From positions 1-53,063 of the forward strand of contig CAMLLW010000008.1 of assembly GCA_946481295.1 (NCBI GenBank): DNA of 53,063 bases. Direction: 5' to 3'. This document shows, in pieces, positions 19,166 to 30,052 of this stretch. This DNA is from an uncultured Clostridia bacterium. GTDB lineage: Bacteria; Bacillota; Clostridia; Lachnospirales; UBA5962. Under the pieces are notes generated by a model, which worked only from the letters and a program-made list of their open reading frames with translations, did not search any database and had not been told where the DNA came from. The translations under genes and the position numbers were made by a program. Position 1 is the first letter of the stretch. Every line of letters starts with the position of its first letter.

Positions 19166-20215
19166 ATGAAAATTTTAAAAAATTTTTTTAAAAACTTTTA
19201 CTTTATTTTTTTTATTTTTAGTTTGACAGGTTGTAATTCAACAGATAAAAATGTAGAAACTTTAAATATATATAATTGGGGAGACTATATAAACCCTGAT
19301 GTTATAACACAATTTACAAAAGAAACAGGTATCAAAGTAAATTCCGATTATTTTGATAGTAATGAAATTATGTACGCTAAGATCAGCATGACTGGCGCAA
19401 GTTACGATCTTTTATTTCCATCTGACTATATGATAACAAAATTAATTAATGAAAATATGCTTCAAGAAATTAATTTTAATAATATACCAAATTTTAAGTA
19501 TATTAGAAAGAGTCTTCAAACATCTACATTTGATTCTAATGACAAATATCATGTCCCTTATATGTGGGGAACATTAGGTATTTTATATAATAAAACTATG
19601 GTAAAAACACCTGTTGATAGTTGGGATATATTATGGGATACAAACTATAAAAATCAAATAATTATGTATGAAAGTGAAAGAGATAGTATGGCTGCAGCAT
19701 TAAAAAAATTAGGTTATTCATTAAATACAACTAATCCAAAAGAAATTGATGAAGCAAAAAATTTACTTATAGAGCAAAAGCCATTAGTACAAGCATACTT
19801 AGGAGACCCTATGAAAGATAAAATGATAGGAAATGATGCAGCATTAGCACTTATATATTCAGGAGATGCACTATATTGTATTCAATCTAATCCAAACTTA
19901 GATTATGCTATTCCTAAAGAAGGATCTAATGCATGGGTAGATGGAATTGTTATTCCTAAAAATGCCAAGAATAAAGCAGCAGCTGAAAAATTTATTAACT
20001 TTTTATGTAGACCGGACATTGCAGCTTTAAATTCTCAATATATAGGATATGCAACTGCAGTTGAAGCAGCATTAAAGGATATAGATCCTAGTTTATCTAA
20101 AAATCCAATTTTTTGGCCATCAGATGATATATTAAAAAAACAAGAATATTTTATTGATGTCGGCAAAGATATGCAATTATACTCTGATGCATGGACAGAA
20201 GTATTATCAAAATAA
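19166..20215 (+). CDS. potD: Spermidine/putrescine-binding lipoprotein PotD
   Basis: Extracytoplasmic receptor of the polyamine importer. 349 residues with a lipoprotein signal ending in LTGC (Cys23), then the type 1 binding-protein fold starting LNIYNWGDYINPDVI, a hallmark of PotD/PotF. Acidic and aromatic residues typical of the polyamine pocket are present (WGDY, YDLLFPSDY, DALYCIQ). RBS AAAAGGAGA. Last gene of the operon, ended by a strong hairpin. Confidence 0.95.
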   Translation: MKILKNFFKNFYFIFFIFSLTGCNSTDKNVETLNIYNWGDYINPDVITQFTKETGIKVNSDYFDSNEIMYAKISMTGASYDLLFPSDYMITKLINENMLQEINFNNIPNFKYIRKSLQTSTFDSNDKYHVPYMWGTLGILYNKTMVKTPVDSWDILWDTNYKNQIIMYESERDSMAAALKKLGYSLNTTNPKEIDEAKNLLIEQKPLVQAYLGDPMKDKMIGNDAALALIYSGDALYCIQSNPNLDYAIPKEGSNAWVDGIVIPKNAKNKAAAEKFINFLCRPDIAALNSQYIGYATAVEAALKDIDPSLSKNPIFWPSDDILKKQEYFIDVGKDMQLYSDAWTEVLSK

Positions 20216-20227
20216 TTTAATATAAGT

Positions 20228-20271
20228 AAAAACTAGACTATATATTTTAAATAATATATAGTCTAGTTTTT
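20228..20271. terminator. Strong hairpin between potD and groEL, bidirectional
   Basis: Exact 19-bp arms 20228-20246 and 20253-20271 with a 6-base loop, beginning with A5 and ending with T5. It ends the pot operon on the plus strand and can also end groESL on the minus strand, whose stop lies about 45 bases away. Confidence 0.88.
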
Positions 20272-20317
20272 ATTGAGTTTTAATGAAAATAATATAGAAT
20301 TTATAATAATATAATTT

Positions 20318-21952
<1,635 letters not shown>

Positions 21953-21968
21953 TCAAGCCCTCCTTAAT

Positions 21969-22277
<309 letters not shown>

Positions 22278-22304
22278 TTATTACTAGCCAATTTTTATTA
22301 AATT

Positions 22305-22333
22305 ATCAGCACTCTATATTATTGAGTGCTGAT
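22305..22333. promoter_or_regulatory. CIRCE operator (HrcA binding site)
   Basis: Perfect inverted repeat ATCAGCACTC, 9 bases, GAGTGCTGAT. The consensus CIRCE is TTAGCACTC-N9-GAGTGCTAA; here one symmetric base per arm differs. It lies between the promoter and groES, the classic position. The hrcA gene itself is not in the window. Confidence 0.95.
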
Positions 22334-22339
22334 GAATAT

Positions 22340-22368
22340 ATTGTATATGTTGTAAATGCTATATGCAA
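22340..22368 (-). promoter_or_regulatory. Sigma-A promoter of groES-groEL
   Basis: Minus strand TTGCAT (22368-22363), a 17-base spacer, TACAAT (22345-22340), immediately upstream of CIRCE. HrcA bound at CIRCE would cover the transcription start. Confidence 0.8.
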
Positions 22369-22463
22369 CCATTTTTTACAACCATTTTTCATTGTTTAAA
22401 CTTATTATATGCTGTTTTCCAATATTATATTATATATTTTCGTTGTTTTTTTCATTTTTTCTT

Positions 22464-23333
22464 TTATTTTTTTCCTATTCCTTTTTGTCGTGCATAATGA
22501 AATAAATATTGTTGCGCATATCCTGCATAATTTCCCCACTTTTCATTTGCTAATTTATGTATCTCCTTTATATTTATTATATATTTATCAAAATAAAAAT
22601 ATTCCATAACTCTTTTTACCCATACATCAGTTGGAAATACCTCCATTCTGCTATTAGAAAATAAGATTACACAATCAGCAACTTTTATACCTACACCTTT
22701 TATTTGCATTAAATTTTCTTTTAATTCTTCTGTACTTAACTTAGGAAATTCATCTATATTAACTGTTTTATTTTTAACTTTTTCTACAGCATCTATTATA
22801 TATTTTGCCCTAAATCCAGTTTTACATTCTTTTAATTCTTCATTAGTTGCATTTAATAATTGTTCTAAAGTTGGAAAAGCATAAATATTTTCTTCTAACT
22901 TATTACCATATTTACAAGATATATTTTCTATGACTTTTTTTATCATAGGAATTCTATTATTTTGAGATATTATAAATGATATTAAACATTCAAATGTATC
23001 TTGTTTTAAAATTCTAATACCCCCAGCATACTCTATAGCCTCTTTTAATACATCATCATTTTTACTTAATTCTTCTTTTATTTTCATATAATCAGTATTT
23101 AAATCAAAATAATTTATCCAAATATTTTCAAAATCTTTTTTATTACATGGATAAAATTCTACTTTATTATTTTCTTGTTTTATATTTAAAACTTTATTAA
23201 AAGCAATAATTTTATAATGTTTTTCGTCTATCTTGTTAAATCTAAAACATTGTCCACATTCTAAAATTTCTTCTATATCAAAACTATCAAAATCTGATAA
23301 AATTATTTTATTATTTTCTTCTATATAATTCAT
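22464..23333 (-). CDS. 8-oxoguanine DNA glycosylase, OGG1 type
   Basis: Base-excision repair enzyme of the HhH-GPD superfamily that removes oxidised guanine and nicks the strand. 289 residues with an N-terminal OGG domain (LECGQCFRF near 25-32), the helix-hairpin-helix IKGVGIKVADCVILF (211-225) holding catalytic Lys217, and the catalytic Asp236 in FPTDVW, matching Lys249 and Asp268 of human OGG1. ATG at 23333 has AAAGGAG upstream; the earlier ATG lies before that site. It sits alone between groES and ispG, about 100 bases after ispG. Confidence 0.92.
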   Translation of the reverse strand: MNYIEENNKIILSDFDSFDIEEILECGQCFRFNKIDEKHYKIIAFNKVLNIKQENNKVEFYPCNKKDFENIWINYFDLNTDYMKIKEELSKNDDVLKEAIEYAGGIRILKQDTFECLISFIISQNNRIPMIKKVIENISCKYGNKLEENIYAFPTLEQLLNATNEELKECKTGFRAKYIIDAVEKVKNKTVNIDEFPKLSTEELKENLMQIKGVGIKVADCVILFSNSRMEVFPTDVWVKRVMEYFYFDKYIINIKEIHKLANEKWGNYAGYAQQYLFHYARQKGIGKK

Positions 23334-23437
23334 AAATTCTCCTTTGTACATTTAAAAAGTATTCTAGCATTTATTATATCATTAATTAAATAAAATAGTA
23401 CATAATACAAATTTAAGTATCATGTACTATAAAATTA

Positions 23438-24487
23438 TTACATTTTTTTAATTTCTTCTATAAATACTTCAACTAATTTTTCTTCTGGTAATGTGTGTAT
23501 AACTTCACCTTTTTTAAAAATTACACCTTTTCCTCTACCACAGGCTATACCAATATCAGCATCTTTAGCTTCCCCTGGACCATTAACAGCACAACCCATT
23601 ACAGCTACTTTAATATTTTTATTTATATCTTTGCATAAATTTTCTATTTCTGTGGCAATGCTAATTAAGTCAACTTCTGTACGTCCACAAGTAGGGCAAG
23701 ATATAAATTCTATTCCACCTTTATATAAACCTAAATTTCTTAATATATCTTTAGCACATATAATTTCTTTTACAGGATCGTCTGTTAAAGAAACTCTTAT
23801 AGTATCTCCTATACCTCTTGATAAAATAGCTCCTATACCTACTGCAGATTTTATAGAACCACTATATATAGTACCTGACTCTGTTATACCTAAATGAAGA
23901 GGATAATCTGTTTTTTGAGAAATTATTTCATAACATTCTATACTTAATAGTACAGATGATGATTTTATAGATATAACTAAATTATTATATCCTAAATTTT
24001 CTATAAAATTAATTTTCTCTAAGGCACTTTCAACTAAACCTTCTGCTGTAATTCCATTGTATTTTTTTAAAAGATGTTTTTCTAAAGAACCAGAATTTAC
24101 TCCAACTCTAATAGGAATATTATATTCTTTTGCTACTTTTACAACTTCTTTTACTCTTTCTTCACTACCTATATTACCTGGATTAATTCTAATTTTATCT
24201 GCTCCATTTATAATAGATTTTATAGCTAATTTATAATCAAAATGTATATCTGCTACAATCGGTATATTAACTTCTTTTTTTATTTTTTTTAATGCTTCGG
24301 CAGCAGTATCATCTGGTACAGCTAATCTTACTATATCACAACCAGCATCTTGTAATCTTTTTATTTGGTCAACTGTTGCCTGAACATTTCTAGTATCAGT
24401 ATTTGTCATAGACTGTATTGCAATTTTATTTTCTCCTCCGATAAAAATATTACCTATTTTTATACTCCTAGTCTTTTTTCTAACCAT
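23438..24487 (-). CDS. ispG: (E)-4-hydroxy-3-methylbut-2-enyl-diphosphate synthase IspG
   Basis: Iron-sulfur enzyme of the MEP isoprenoid pathway that converts MEcPP to HMBPP. 349 residues: TIM barrel from IAIQSMTNTDTRN, and a C-terminal domain with cluster ligands Cys264, Cys267 and Cys299 plus Glu306 (FISCPTCGRTEVD, VMGCAVNGPGE). ATG at 24487 with GGTGAT 7 bases upstream; the GTG at 24499 has no site. Shares the block with dxr, uppS and cdsA. Confidence 0.97.
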   Translation of the reverse strand: MVRKKTRSIKIGNIFIGGENKIAIQSMTNTDTRNVQATVDQIKRLQDAGCDIVRLAVPDDTAAEALKKIKKEVNIPIVADIHFDYKLAIKSIINGADKIRINPGNIGSEERVKEVVKVAKEYNIPIRVGVNSGSLEKHLLKKYNGITAEGLVESALEKINFIENLGYNNLVISIKSSSVLLSIECYEIISQKTDYPLHLGITESGTIYSGSIKSAVGIGAILSRGIGDTIRVSLTDDPVKEIICAKDILRNLGLYKGGIEFISCPTCGRTEVDLISIATEIENLCKDINKNIKVAVMGCAVNGPGEAKDADIGIACGRGKGVIFKKGEVIHTLPEEKLVEVFIEEIKKM

Positions 24488-24521
24488 AATTAATATCACC
24501 GCTTTTACAATAAATTTTAGT

Positions 24522-25466
24522 TTACTCTTTCTTAGTATCTAAAAATTTCTCAGCATTTATTGCAGCTATAGCTCCATCTGAAACTGCTGTTACCACTTGT
24601 CTTATAGATTTATATTTACAGTCTCCAGCTACAAATACTCCTTCTATATTTGTTTTCATATCTTCATCACCTATAACATATCCATTTTTCATATCTATTT
24701 TATCTTCTAGTATACCTGTATTTGGATCTAAACCTATAAATACAAATATACCTATAGCTTTATCTTCTTCTGATGCTTTAATTTCTGTTAATTCTCCTGT
24801 TTTAATATTTCTTAAAACTAATCCATTTGCTTCTAATCCATCGCCTTTAACTTCTTCTACAACAGAATCCCAAATAAAATCTATTTTTTCATGGTTAAAT
24901 GCTCTACGCTGTAAATTTTTAGTTGCTCTTAAAGTGTCTCTTCTGTGAACTATCGTTACTTTTTTACCGAACTTTGTCAAAAATAGTGCTTCTTCTACAG
25001 CAGAATCTCCACCACCAATTACATATATATCTAATCCTCTAAAAAATGCTCCATCACAAGTGGCACAAAAAGAAACTCCTTTACCTATATAGTCTTCTTC
25101 ACCTTTACAACCTATTTTTCTAGGACTTGCTCCTAATGCTAATATAATAGATTCAGCATAATATGTTTCTTTAAGACATTTTATTTTTTTAATATTACTA
25201 GATAAGTCTATTTCTATTATATTATCTTTTACAATTTCTGTGTTAAAACTTTTTACTTGATTAACCATTCTTTCTATTAAAGAAAATCCACTTTCATCTT
25301 CTATAGAACCAGGATAATTTTCTATTATAGAACTGGAAACTATTTGACCGCCTTCTGTTATTTTTTCTATTATTAAAGTTTTTAGTAGACTTCTTCCTGC
25401 ATATAATCCTGCTGATAAACCTGCTGGTCCAGCTCCTATAATAATTACATCATATACATTATCCAT
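24522..25466 (-). CDS. trxB: Thioredoxin reductase (NADPH)
   Basis: Flavoenzyme that passes electrons from NADPH to thioredoxin. FAD motif GAGPAGLSAGLYAGR at 11-25, redox-active CATC (SFCATCDGAFF) near 132-142, NADPH motif GGGDSAVEEALFL with HRRDTLRA, and C-terminal GVFVAGDCKYKSIRQ. 314 residues, normal. GGAGGATG precedes the ATG. Its place between rseP and ispG is unusual: the thioredoxin gene lies 16 kb away. A terminator-like hairpin just upstream suggests partly separate expression. Confidence 0.96.
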   Translation of the reverse strand: MDNVYDVIIIGAGPAGLSAGLYAGRSLLKTLIIEKITEGGQIVSSSIIENYPGSIEDESGFSLIERMVNQVKSFNTEIVKDNIIEIDLSSNIKKIKCLKETYYAESIILALGASPRKIGCKGEEDYIGKGVSFCATCDGAFFRGLDIYVIGGGDSAVEEALFLTKFGKKVTIVHRRDTLRATKNLQRRAFNHEKIDFIWDSVVEEVKGDGLEANGLVLRNIKTGELTEIKASEEDKAIGIFVFIGLDPNTGILEDKIDMKNGYVIGDEDMKTNIEGVFVAGDCKYKSIRQVVTAVSDGAIAAINAEKFLDTKKE

Positions 25467-25493
25467 TAATAATCATCCTCCACATATAATTTT

Positions 25494-25525
25494 AAAAAAA
25501 GAACACTATAAAAATAGCATTCTTA
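25494..25525 (-). terminator. Terminator or attenuator between the membrane-protein gene and trxB
   Basis: On the minus strand AAGAATGCTA pairs with TAGTGTTCTT (two G-U pairs) across a 6-base loop and is followed by a T-run. It overlaps the last codon of the upstream gene. Read-through or a second promoter would be needed for trxB. Confidence 0.6.
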
Positions 25526-26125
25526 ATTAGTTTTATCTGTTCTTTCAACTTTTTTCTTACCTCTTAATTTTAGTAAATAATATTGTGAATAAATTCCTAC
25601 AAGTCCAAAAATTACTATTAGTATAGTTTTTATAATAATATTATTTGCAGGTATTGTTGAAATAATAATTATTGCTCCATAAAAAGAAGTAAAGAAAATT
25701 GTAGTAAGTTTAAAAAATTTATAATTTATAGCTATTATTAAGAAAAGTAAAATTAAGTATATATAAATATTTGAATTATTTATAACATTTAATGTTTCAT
25801 CTCCAAAAATACTAAATAAAAAAACTAGAGATGATATACAACTTATAATTCCTAAAAAAATTCCACTACATCCTTTAAAATAAAAAACTAAGAAGAATAT
25901 AAGAGTAATAGCTAAAATAATCGTTATTAAATAACTCATTAATGTACTACCAAAAATAATAAATCCAATAGAAAATCCAAATATAATGGATATTAAAATG
26001 CTTAGTAATATGTCTATAATTTTAATAGTATGGTATCCTAAAAAACAGAGCATAACACCTAATAGTATTTTAATATATGGTAGAATTGTTAAAATACTTC
26101 GCACTTTGTCCAAAAGTTCAATCAT
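25523..26125 (-). CDS. Polytopic membrane protein of unknown function
   Basis: 200 residues, about seven hydrophobic segments, and a basic C-terminal tail (RGKKKVERTDKTN). The repeated pattern of small and aromatic residues (LGVMLCFLGYHTIK, IIFGFSIGFIIFGS, FKGCSGIFLGII) resembles TMEM198/DUF4203-like membrane proteins, but I am not certain of that match. It lies 25 bases after rseP in the same orientation and before trxB. The context (membrane protease, isoprenoid and redox genes) does not define a function. Confidence 0.75.
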   Translation of the reverse strand: MIELLDKVRSILTILPYIKILLGVMLCFLGYHTIKIIDILLSILISIIFGFSIGFIIFGSTLMSYLITIILAITLIFFLVFYFKGCSGIFLGIISCISSLVFLFSIFGDETLNVINNSNIYIYLILLFLIIAINYKFFKLTTIFFTSFYGAIIIISTIPANNIIIKTILIVIFGLVGIYSQYYLLKLRGKKKVERTDKTN

Positions 26126-26150
26126 AAAATAACCTCATTAATATTCAATT

Positions 26151-27227
26151 TTAAAAGAATATTCTACTTATATCATTAAATGTAATTACTACAATAAACA
26201 CCATAAGTACCGCAAATCCTATAAAATGCACAGTACCTTCTTTTTCTGGAGAAACAGGTTTCTTTCTTATTGCTTCTATAATTAAAAATAATAAACGTCC
26301 TCCGTCTAAAGCTGGTATTGGTAATAAGTTGAATACACCTAAATTAGCGCTGATAAGAGCAGCTAATGTTGCCATTGTTGTAAAGGTACTAAAAAATCCT
26401 ATTTTACTTGTTTGTTTATAAGTATCTCCTATTACATTTACAATACCTACAGGTCCAGCCATATCATCTATGCTAACATTTAATGTTACTAAACTTTTAA
26501 GGCCAAAAAATACTACTTTTATATCATATATAAATGTCCAAAATGCTCTATCCATAGTTTCAAGAAAACCTGCTTTTTCTAAACCATCTATATTTTTACC
26601 AAAAACACCTTGTTTAGCGTAAGTAGTAACGCCCATCATATATCTACCTTCACTAGAAACAGGAGTAATAGTTAAATTTACTTTTTGATTATCTCTTTTT
26701 ACTTGTAAATCTATAGTTTTATTTTTAGAATCCATAAGTATAAGATTTATATCTTCAAATACTCTTACTTTTTTATTATTTAATTTTATAATTTGATCAT
26801 TAGGTTTAAGTCCTGCTGATAAAGCTGGTGAAGGATCTGAAATATCTTTAATTTTAAGAGTATGAAATCCACTAATAGAACTTAAAAATGTTACTATAAC
26901 TAAAGCTAATATAAAATTCATAATTGCTCCAGCAGCAATAACAGCAAATCTAACAAAAACACTTTTATTGTTAAATGCTCTTTTATCATTATTAACTTCA
27001 TCTTCACCTAACATTTTACAGTATCCACCTAAAGGTAGTAAACGTACAGAATATAAAGTATCTCCTTTTTGTTTTTTAAATATAGCTGGTCCCATACCAA
27101 TTGCAAACTCTTCAACTAAAATTCCACTTTTAATAGCAACTATAAAATGACCAAATTCATGAACTAATACAACAATTCCAAAAACTATTAATGCTATTAT
27201 TATAGAAATTATAGAATTAACACTCAA
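26151..27227 (-). CDS. rseP: Site-2 membrane metalloprotease RseP/RasP
   Basis: Intramembrane zinc protease that cleaves anti-sigma factors and leftover signal peptides. 358 residues: HEFGHF zinc motif near 23-28, a PDZ domain (about 120-190, GLKPNDQIIKLN), and the third ligand region PIPALDGGRLLFLI near 303-316. The start is TTG at 27227, backed by GAGGTGAG 7 bases upstream, and overlaps the dxr stop by 11 bases, so translation is coupled. Same order (dxr-rseP) as in most Firmicutes. Confidence 0.95.
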   Translation of the reverse strand: MSVNSIISIIIALIVFGIVVLVHEFGHFIVAIKSGILVEEFAIGMGPAIFKKQKGDTLYSVRLLPLGGYCKMLGEDEVNNDKRAFNNKSVFVRFAVIAAGAIMNFILALVIVTFLSSISGFHTLKIKDISDPSPALSAGLKPNDQIIKLNNKKVRVFEDINLILMDSKNKTIDLQVKRDNQKVNLTITPVSSEGRYMMGVTTYAKQGVFGKNIDGLEKAGFLETMDRAFWTFIYDIKVVFFGLKSLVTLNVSIDDMAGPVGIVNVIGDTYKQTSKIGFFSTFTTMATLAALISANLGVFNLLPIPALDGGRLLFLIIEAIRKKPVSPEKEGTVHFIGFAVLMVFIVVITFNDISRIFF

Positions 27228-28374
27228 ATATACTCACCTCTCTTATAAAATTTCTAGCCCAATTATCTGCTTCTAAAACATCTCCTAATGTATAATTAAA
27301 TTTTACATTGTGATTTAACATTGCTTTTTTAATTAATTTCGGGATGCTTAAAAATTTTATTTCTTTATTTAAAAATCTTTCTACAGTAACTTCATTTGCT
27401 GCATTTAATACAGCTGGCATTGTTCCACCTATTTTTATAGCTTCAATAGCAAGTTTTAAACATTCAAAATCTTCAATTCTTGGTTTTTCAAACTCTAACT
27501 TATTATTTAGAAATAAATCTAATCTAGGATAATCATTTTTAGTTCTATTAGGATAGTTAAGTGCATACTGAATTGGTATACGCATATCAGGGCAACCTAA
27601 CTGTGCAATTATAGATGAATCTTCAAATTGAACCATAGAATGTATTATACTTTGTGGATGTACAATTACATCTATTTGTGATAATTCTAAATTAAATAAC
27701 CACTTAGCTTCTATTATTTCTAAACCTTTATTCATTAAAGTAGCTGAATCTATAGTAATTTTTTTACCCATAGACCAATTAGGATGTTTTAATGCATCTT
27801 CAACTGTTACTTTTTCTAATTCTTCATTTGTTTTAGTTCTAAAAGGACCACCAGATGCAGTTAATATTATTTTTTCTATTTTATTTTCTGCATTTCCCTG
27901 TGTACACTGAAAAATAGCTGAATGTTCACTGTCTATAGGATATAAGTTAATATTATTTTTCTTAACTAAATCCATAACAAGTTCGCCTGTACTTACTAAA
28001 GTTTCTTTATTCGCAATTGCAATATCTTTTTTATATTTTATTGCTTCTATAGTTGGAATTAGGCCAATATTACCGACAACAGAATTTACAACTAAATCTA
28101 CATTTTTGTATGTAGAAATATAAATTAAACCTTCTAATCCTGTTTTTACTTCAATATCTTTATTTTTAATCTTTTGTTTTAATTCTTTTGATAATTTATC
28201 ATCCATTACACATACAACTTCAGGAGAAAATTCTTCTATTTGTTGTAACAAAAGATCTATATTTTTATTAGTACTTAAACATTTTACATTTATATTTTTT
28301 AAATTTCTTACTACGTCTAATGTCTGTGTTCCAATAGATCCAGTAGATCCCAATATACTTATATTTTTTTTCAT
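27217..28374 (-). CDS. dxr: 1-deoxy-D-xylulose-5-phosphate reductoisomerase
   Basis: Second enzyme of the MEP pathway; makes MEP from DXP with NADPH and a divalent metal. 385 residues starting MKKNISILGSTGSIGTQTLD (NADPH loop). Metal and substrate motifs are PIDSEHSAIFQC near 147-158 and TASGGPFR near 172-179, with MNKGLEIIEA further on. AGAGGTAGGGA precedes the ATG. Lies between cdsA and rseP. Confidence 0.97.
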   Translation of the reverse strand: MKKNISILGSTGSIGTQTLDVVRNLKNINVKCLSTNKNIDLLLQQIEEFSPEVVCVMDDKLSKELKQKIKNKDIEVKTGLEGLIYISTYKNVDLVVNSVVGNIGLIPTIEAIKYKKDIAIANKETLVSTGELVMDLVKKNNINLYPIDSEHSAIFQCTQGNAENKIEKIILTASGGPFRTKTNEELEKVTVEDALKHPNWSMGKKITIDSATLMNKGLEIIEAKWLFNLELSQIDVIVHPQSIIHSMVQFEDSSIIAQLGCPDMRIPIQYALNYPNRTKNDYPRLDLFLNNKLEFEKPRIEDFECLKLAIEAIKIGGTMPAVLNAANEVTVERFLNKEIKFLSIPKLIKKAMLNHNVKFNYTLGDVLEADNWARNFIREVSIFEC

Positions 28375-28394
28375 AAATAATCCCTACCTCTATA

Positions 28395-29195
28395 TTAAAT
28401 TAAAAACTCTATTATAATATAGATTATGGGAGCTGTAAATAAAATGCTATCAAATCTATCCATTACACCACCGTGTCCTGGAATGATTTTGCCGTAATCT
28501 TTAACATCCATATCTCTTTTTATGGCAGATGCTGTTAAATCTCCAAATTGTGATAATATTGAGGCAATAAATGTTATTACAGAAAAGATTAATGCTAAAT
28601 CAATTTTATTATATCCAAGTTTATTATATATAAAACAACTATATATAATTGATAAAATTACAGCACCTATAATACCACCTATAGAGCCTTCTATCGTTTT
28701 TTTAGGGCTTAATTTAGGAGTTAATTTATGTTTTCCAAAAAATACTCCTGTAAAATATGCAAATGTATCACTTCCCCAAGCACTTATAAATATAAGCCAA
28801 ACTAAATATTGACCATATTCTAGTTCTCTAACTAAATATATTGTAGACATAAGTACTACAACATAGAAAAAAGAAAACATATTGCATGCAATATCATAAA
28901 TTTTAATCTTGCCATAGCCGATAACTAAACATATCAAATTACATATTGCATATATAAATAAAAATGATAACATTAATTTTTGACTAAAATTATTTAATAG
29001 TAGATAATATATGAATAAAAATAAAAAATTTATAAAATGTATAGGAATAATCTTTTTAAAAAGTACTTTAAGTAATTCATACATAGCTAAACATGACATA
29101 ATAGCAATTAGTATTTCAAGTAATGGACCTCCCATAAATATAAATAAAGCAAATATAGGAAAAGCAATTATACTAGAAATAATACGTATAATCAT
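28395..29195 (-). CDS. cdsA: Phosphatidate cytidylyltransferase CdsA
   Basis: Membrane enzyme that makes CDP-diacylglycerol, precursor of all phospholipids. 266 residues with about seven or eight membrane segments and the C-terminal family signature KRDMDVKDYGKIIPGHGG followed by DRFDS, including the catalytic acidic residues. LSPKKTIEGSIGG is also conserved. GGAG upstream of the ATG. uppS ends 20 bases before it. Confidence 0.96.
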   Translation of the reverse strand: MIIRIISSIIAFPIFALFIFMGGPLLEILIAIMSCLAMYELLKVLFKKIIPIHFINFLFLFIYYLLLNNFSQKLMLSFLFIYAICNLICLVIGYGKIKIYDIACNMFSFFYVVVLMSTIYLVRELEYGQYLVWLIFISAWGSDTFAYFTGVFFGKHKLTPKLSPKKTIEGSIGGIIGAVILSIIYSCFIYNKLGYNKIDLALIFSVITFIASILSQFGDLTASAIKRDMDVKDYGKIIPGHGGVMDRFDSILFTAPIIYIIIEFLI

Positions 29196-29214
29196 AGAAA
29201 AACTCCTTTAATGT

Positions 29215-29952
29215 CTATATTTCACCAAACCTACGATTTCTAGTTTTAAATATTTCTACAGCTTCTAGTAAATCATCTATATTAAAATCAGGCCACAATT
29301 TATCTGTAAAATAAAATTCTGTATATGCTATCTGCCAGTTTAAAAAATTACTTAATCTTTGTTCGCCACTAGTTCTAATTAATAGTTCAGGATCTGGTAT
29401 ATTATAAGTATCTAAAAACTTTTCAAAAGTATCCTCAGATATATCATTAGCTTTTATTTTTCCTTCTAATACTTCATTAGAAATTTTTTTCACAGCTCTT
29501 ATTATTTCATCTCTTGCTCCATAATTTAAAGCAATAATTAGATTTAAACCTGTTTTATTTTTAGTTAATTCGGTTAATTCTAATATTTTATTCTGTAAAT
29601 CTATATCTAATTTACTAATATCTCCTATAACATTGACCTTTATATTATTTCTATCTGCTTCATTAACAAAGTTTTGAAGATATTCTCTTAAAAGATTCAT
29701 TAAATCATTAACTTCTTCTTCAGGTCTTTTCCAATTTTCAGTTGAAAAAGCATAAACTGTTAAATGTTTTAATCCAATTTTATCACATTCTGTTACTAAA
29801 TTTTTTAGAGCATTAGCTCCTGCTTTATGTCCCGCTGTTCTTGGTAAAAATTTCTTTTTAGCCCAGCGTCCATTACCGTCCATAATAATAGCTATATGTT
29901 TAGGTAAATTTTGAGAATTATTATGATTTAAATTATTTTTCACATTTAACAT
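29215..29952 (-). CDS. uppS: Undecaprenyl (isoprenyl) diphosphate synthase UppS
   Basis: cis-Prenyltransferase that makes the C55 lipid carrier for cell-wall synthesis. 245 residues; the catalytic Asp is at residue 25 in IAIIMDGNGRWAKK, then AGHKAG, YAFSTENWKR and the C-terminal RTSGEQRLSNFLNWQ and YTEFYFTDKLWPDF. AAAGG upstream of the ATG. An intrinsic terminator separates it from frr, so it may also have its own promoter. Confidence 0.97.
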   Translation of the reverse strand: MLNVKNNLNHNNSQNLPKHIAIIMDGNGRWAKKKFLPRTAGHKAGANALKNLVTECDKIGLKHLTVYAFSTENWKRPEEEVNDLMNLLREYLQNFVNEADRNNIKVNVIGDISKLDIDLQNKILELTELTKNKTGLNLIIALNYGARDEIIRAVKKISNEVLEGKIKANDISEDTFEKFLDTYNIPDPELLIRTSGEQRLSNFLNWQIAYTEFYFTDKLWPDFNIDDLLEAVEIFKTRNRRFGEI

Positions 29953-29970
29953 ACCTTTCTAAAAAATTTA

Positions 29971-30002
29971 ATACTCTTTTTATTTTATTATAAAAAGAGT
30001 AT
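29971..30002 (-). terminator. Intrinsic terminator between frr and uppS
   Basis: Exact 13-bp arms 29971-29983 and 29990-30002 with a 6-base loop, followed on the minus strand by TAAATTTTTT. It lies about 50 bases after the frr stop. It splits the rpsB-ispG block into at least two transcription units. Confidence 0.75.
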
Positions 30003-30052
30003 CTTTATTATATAAAAATAAATATACTCTTTTAATATATTTTTTAATCTAA

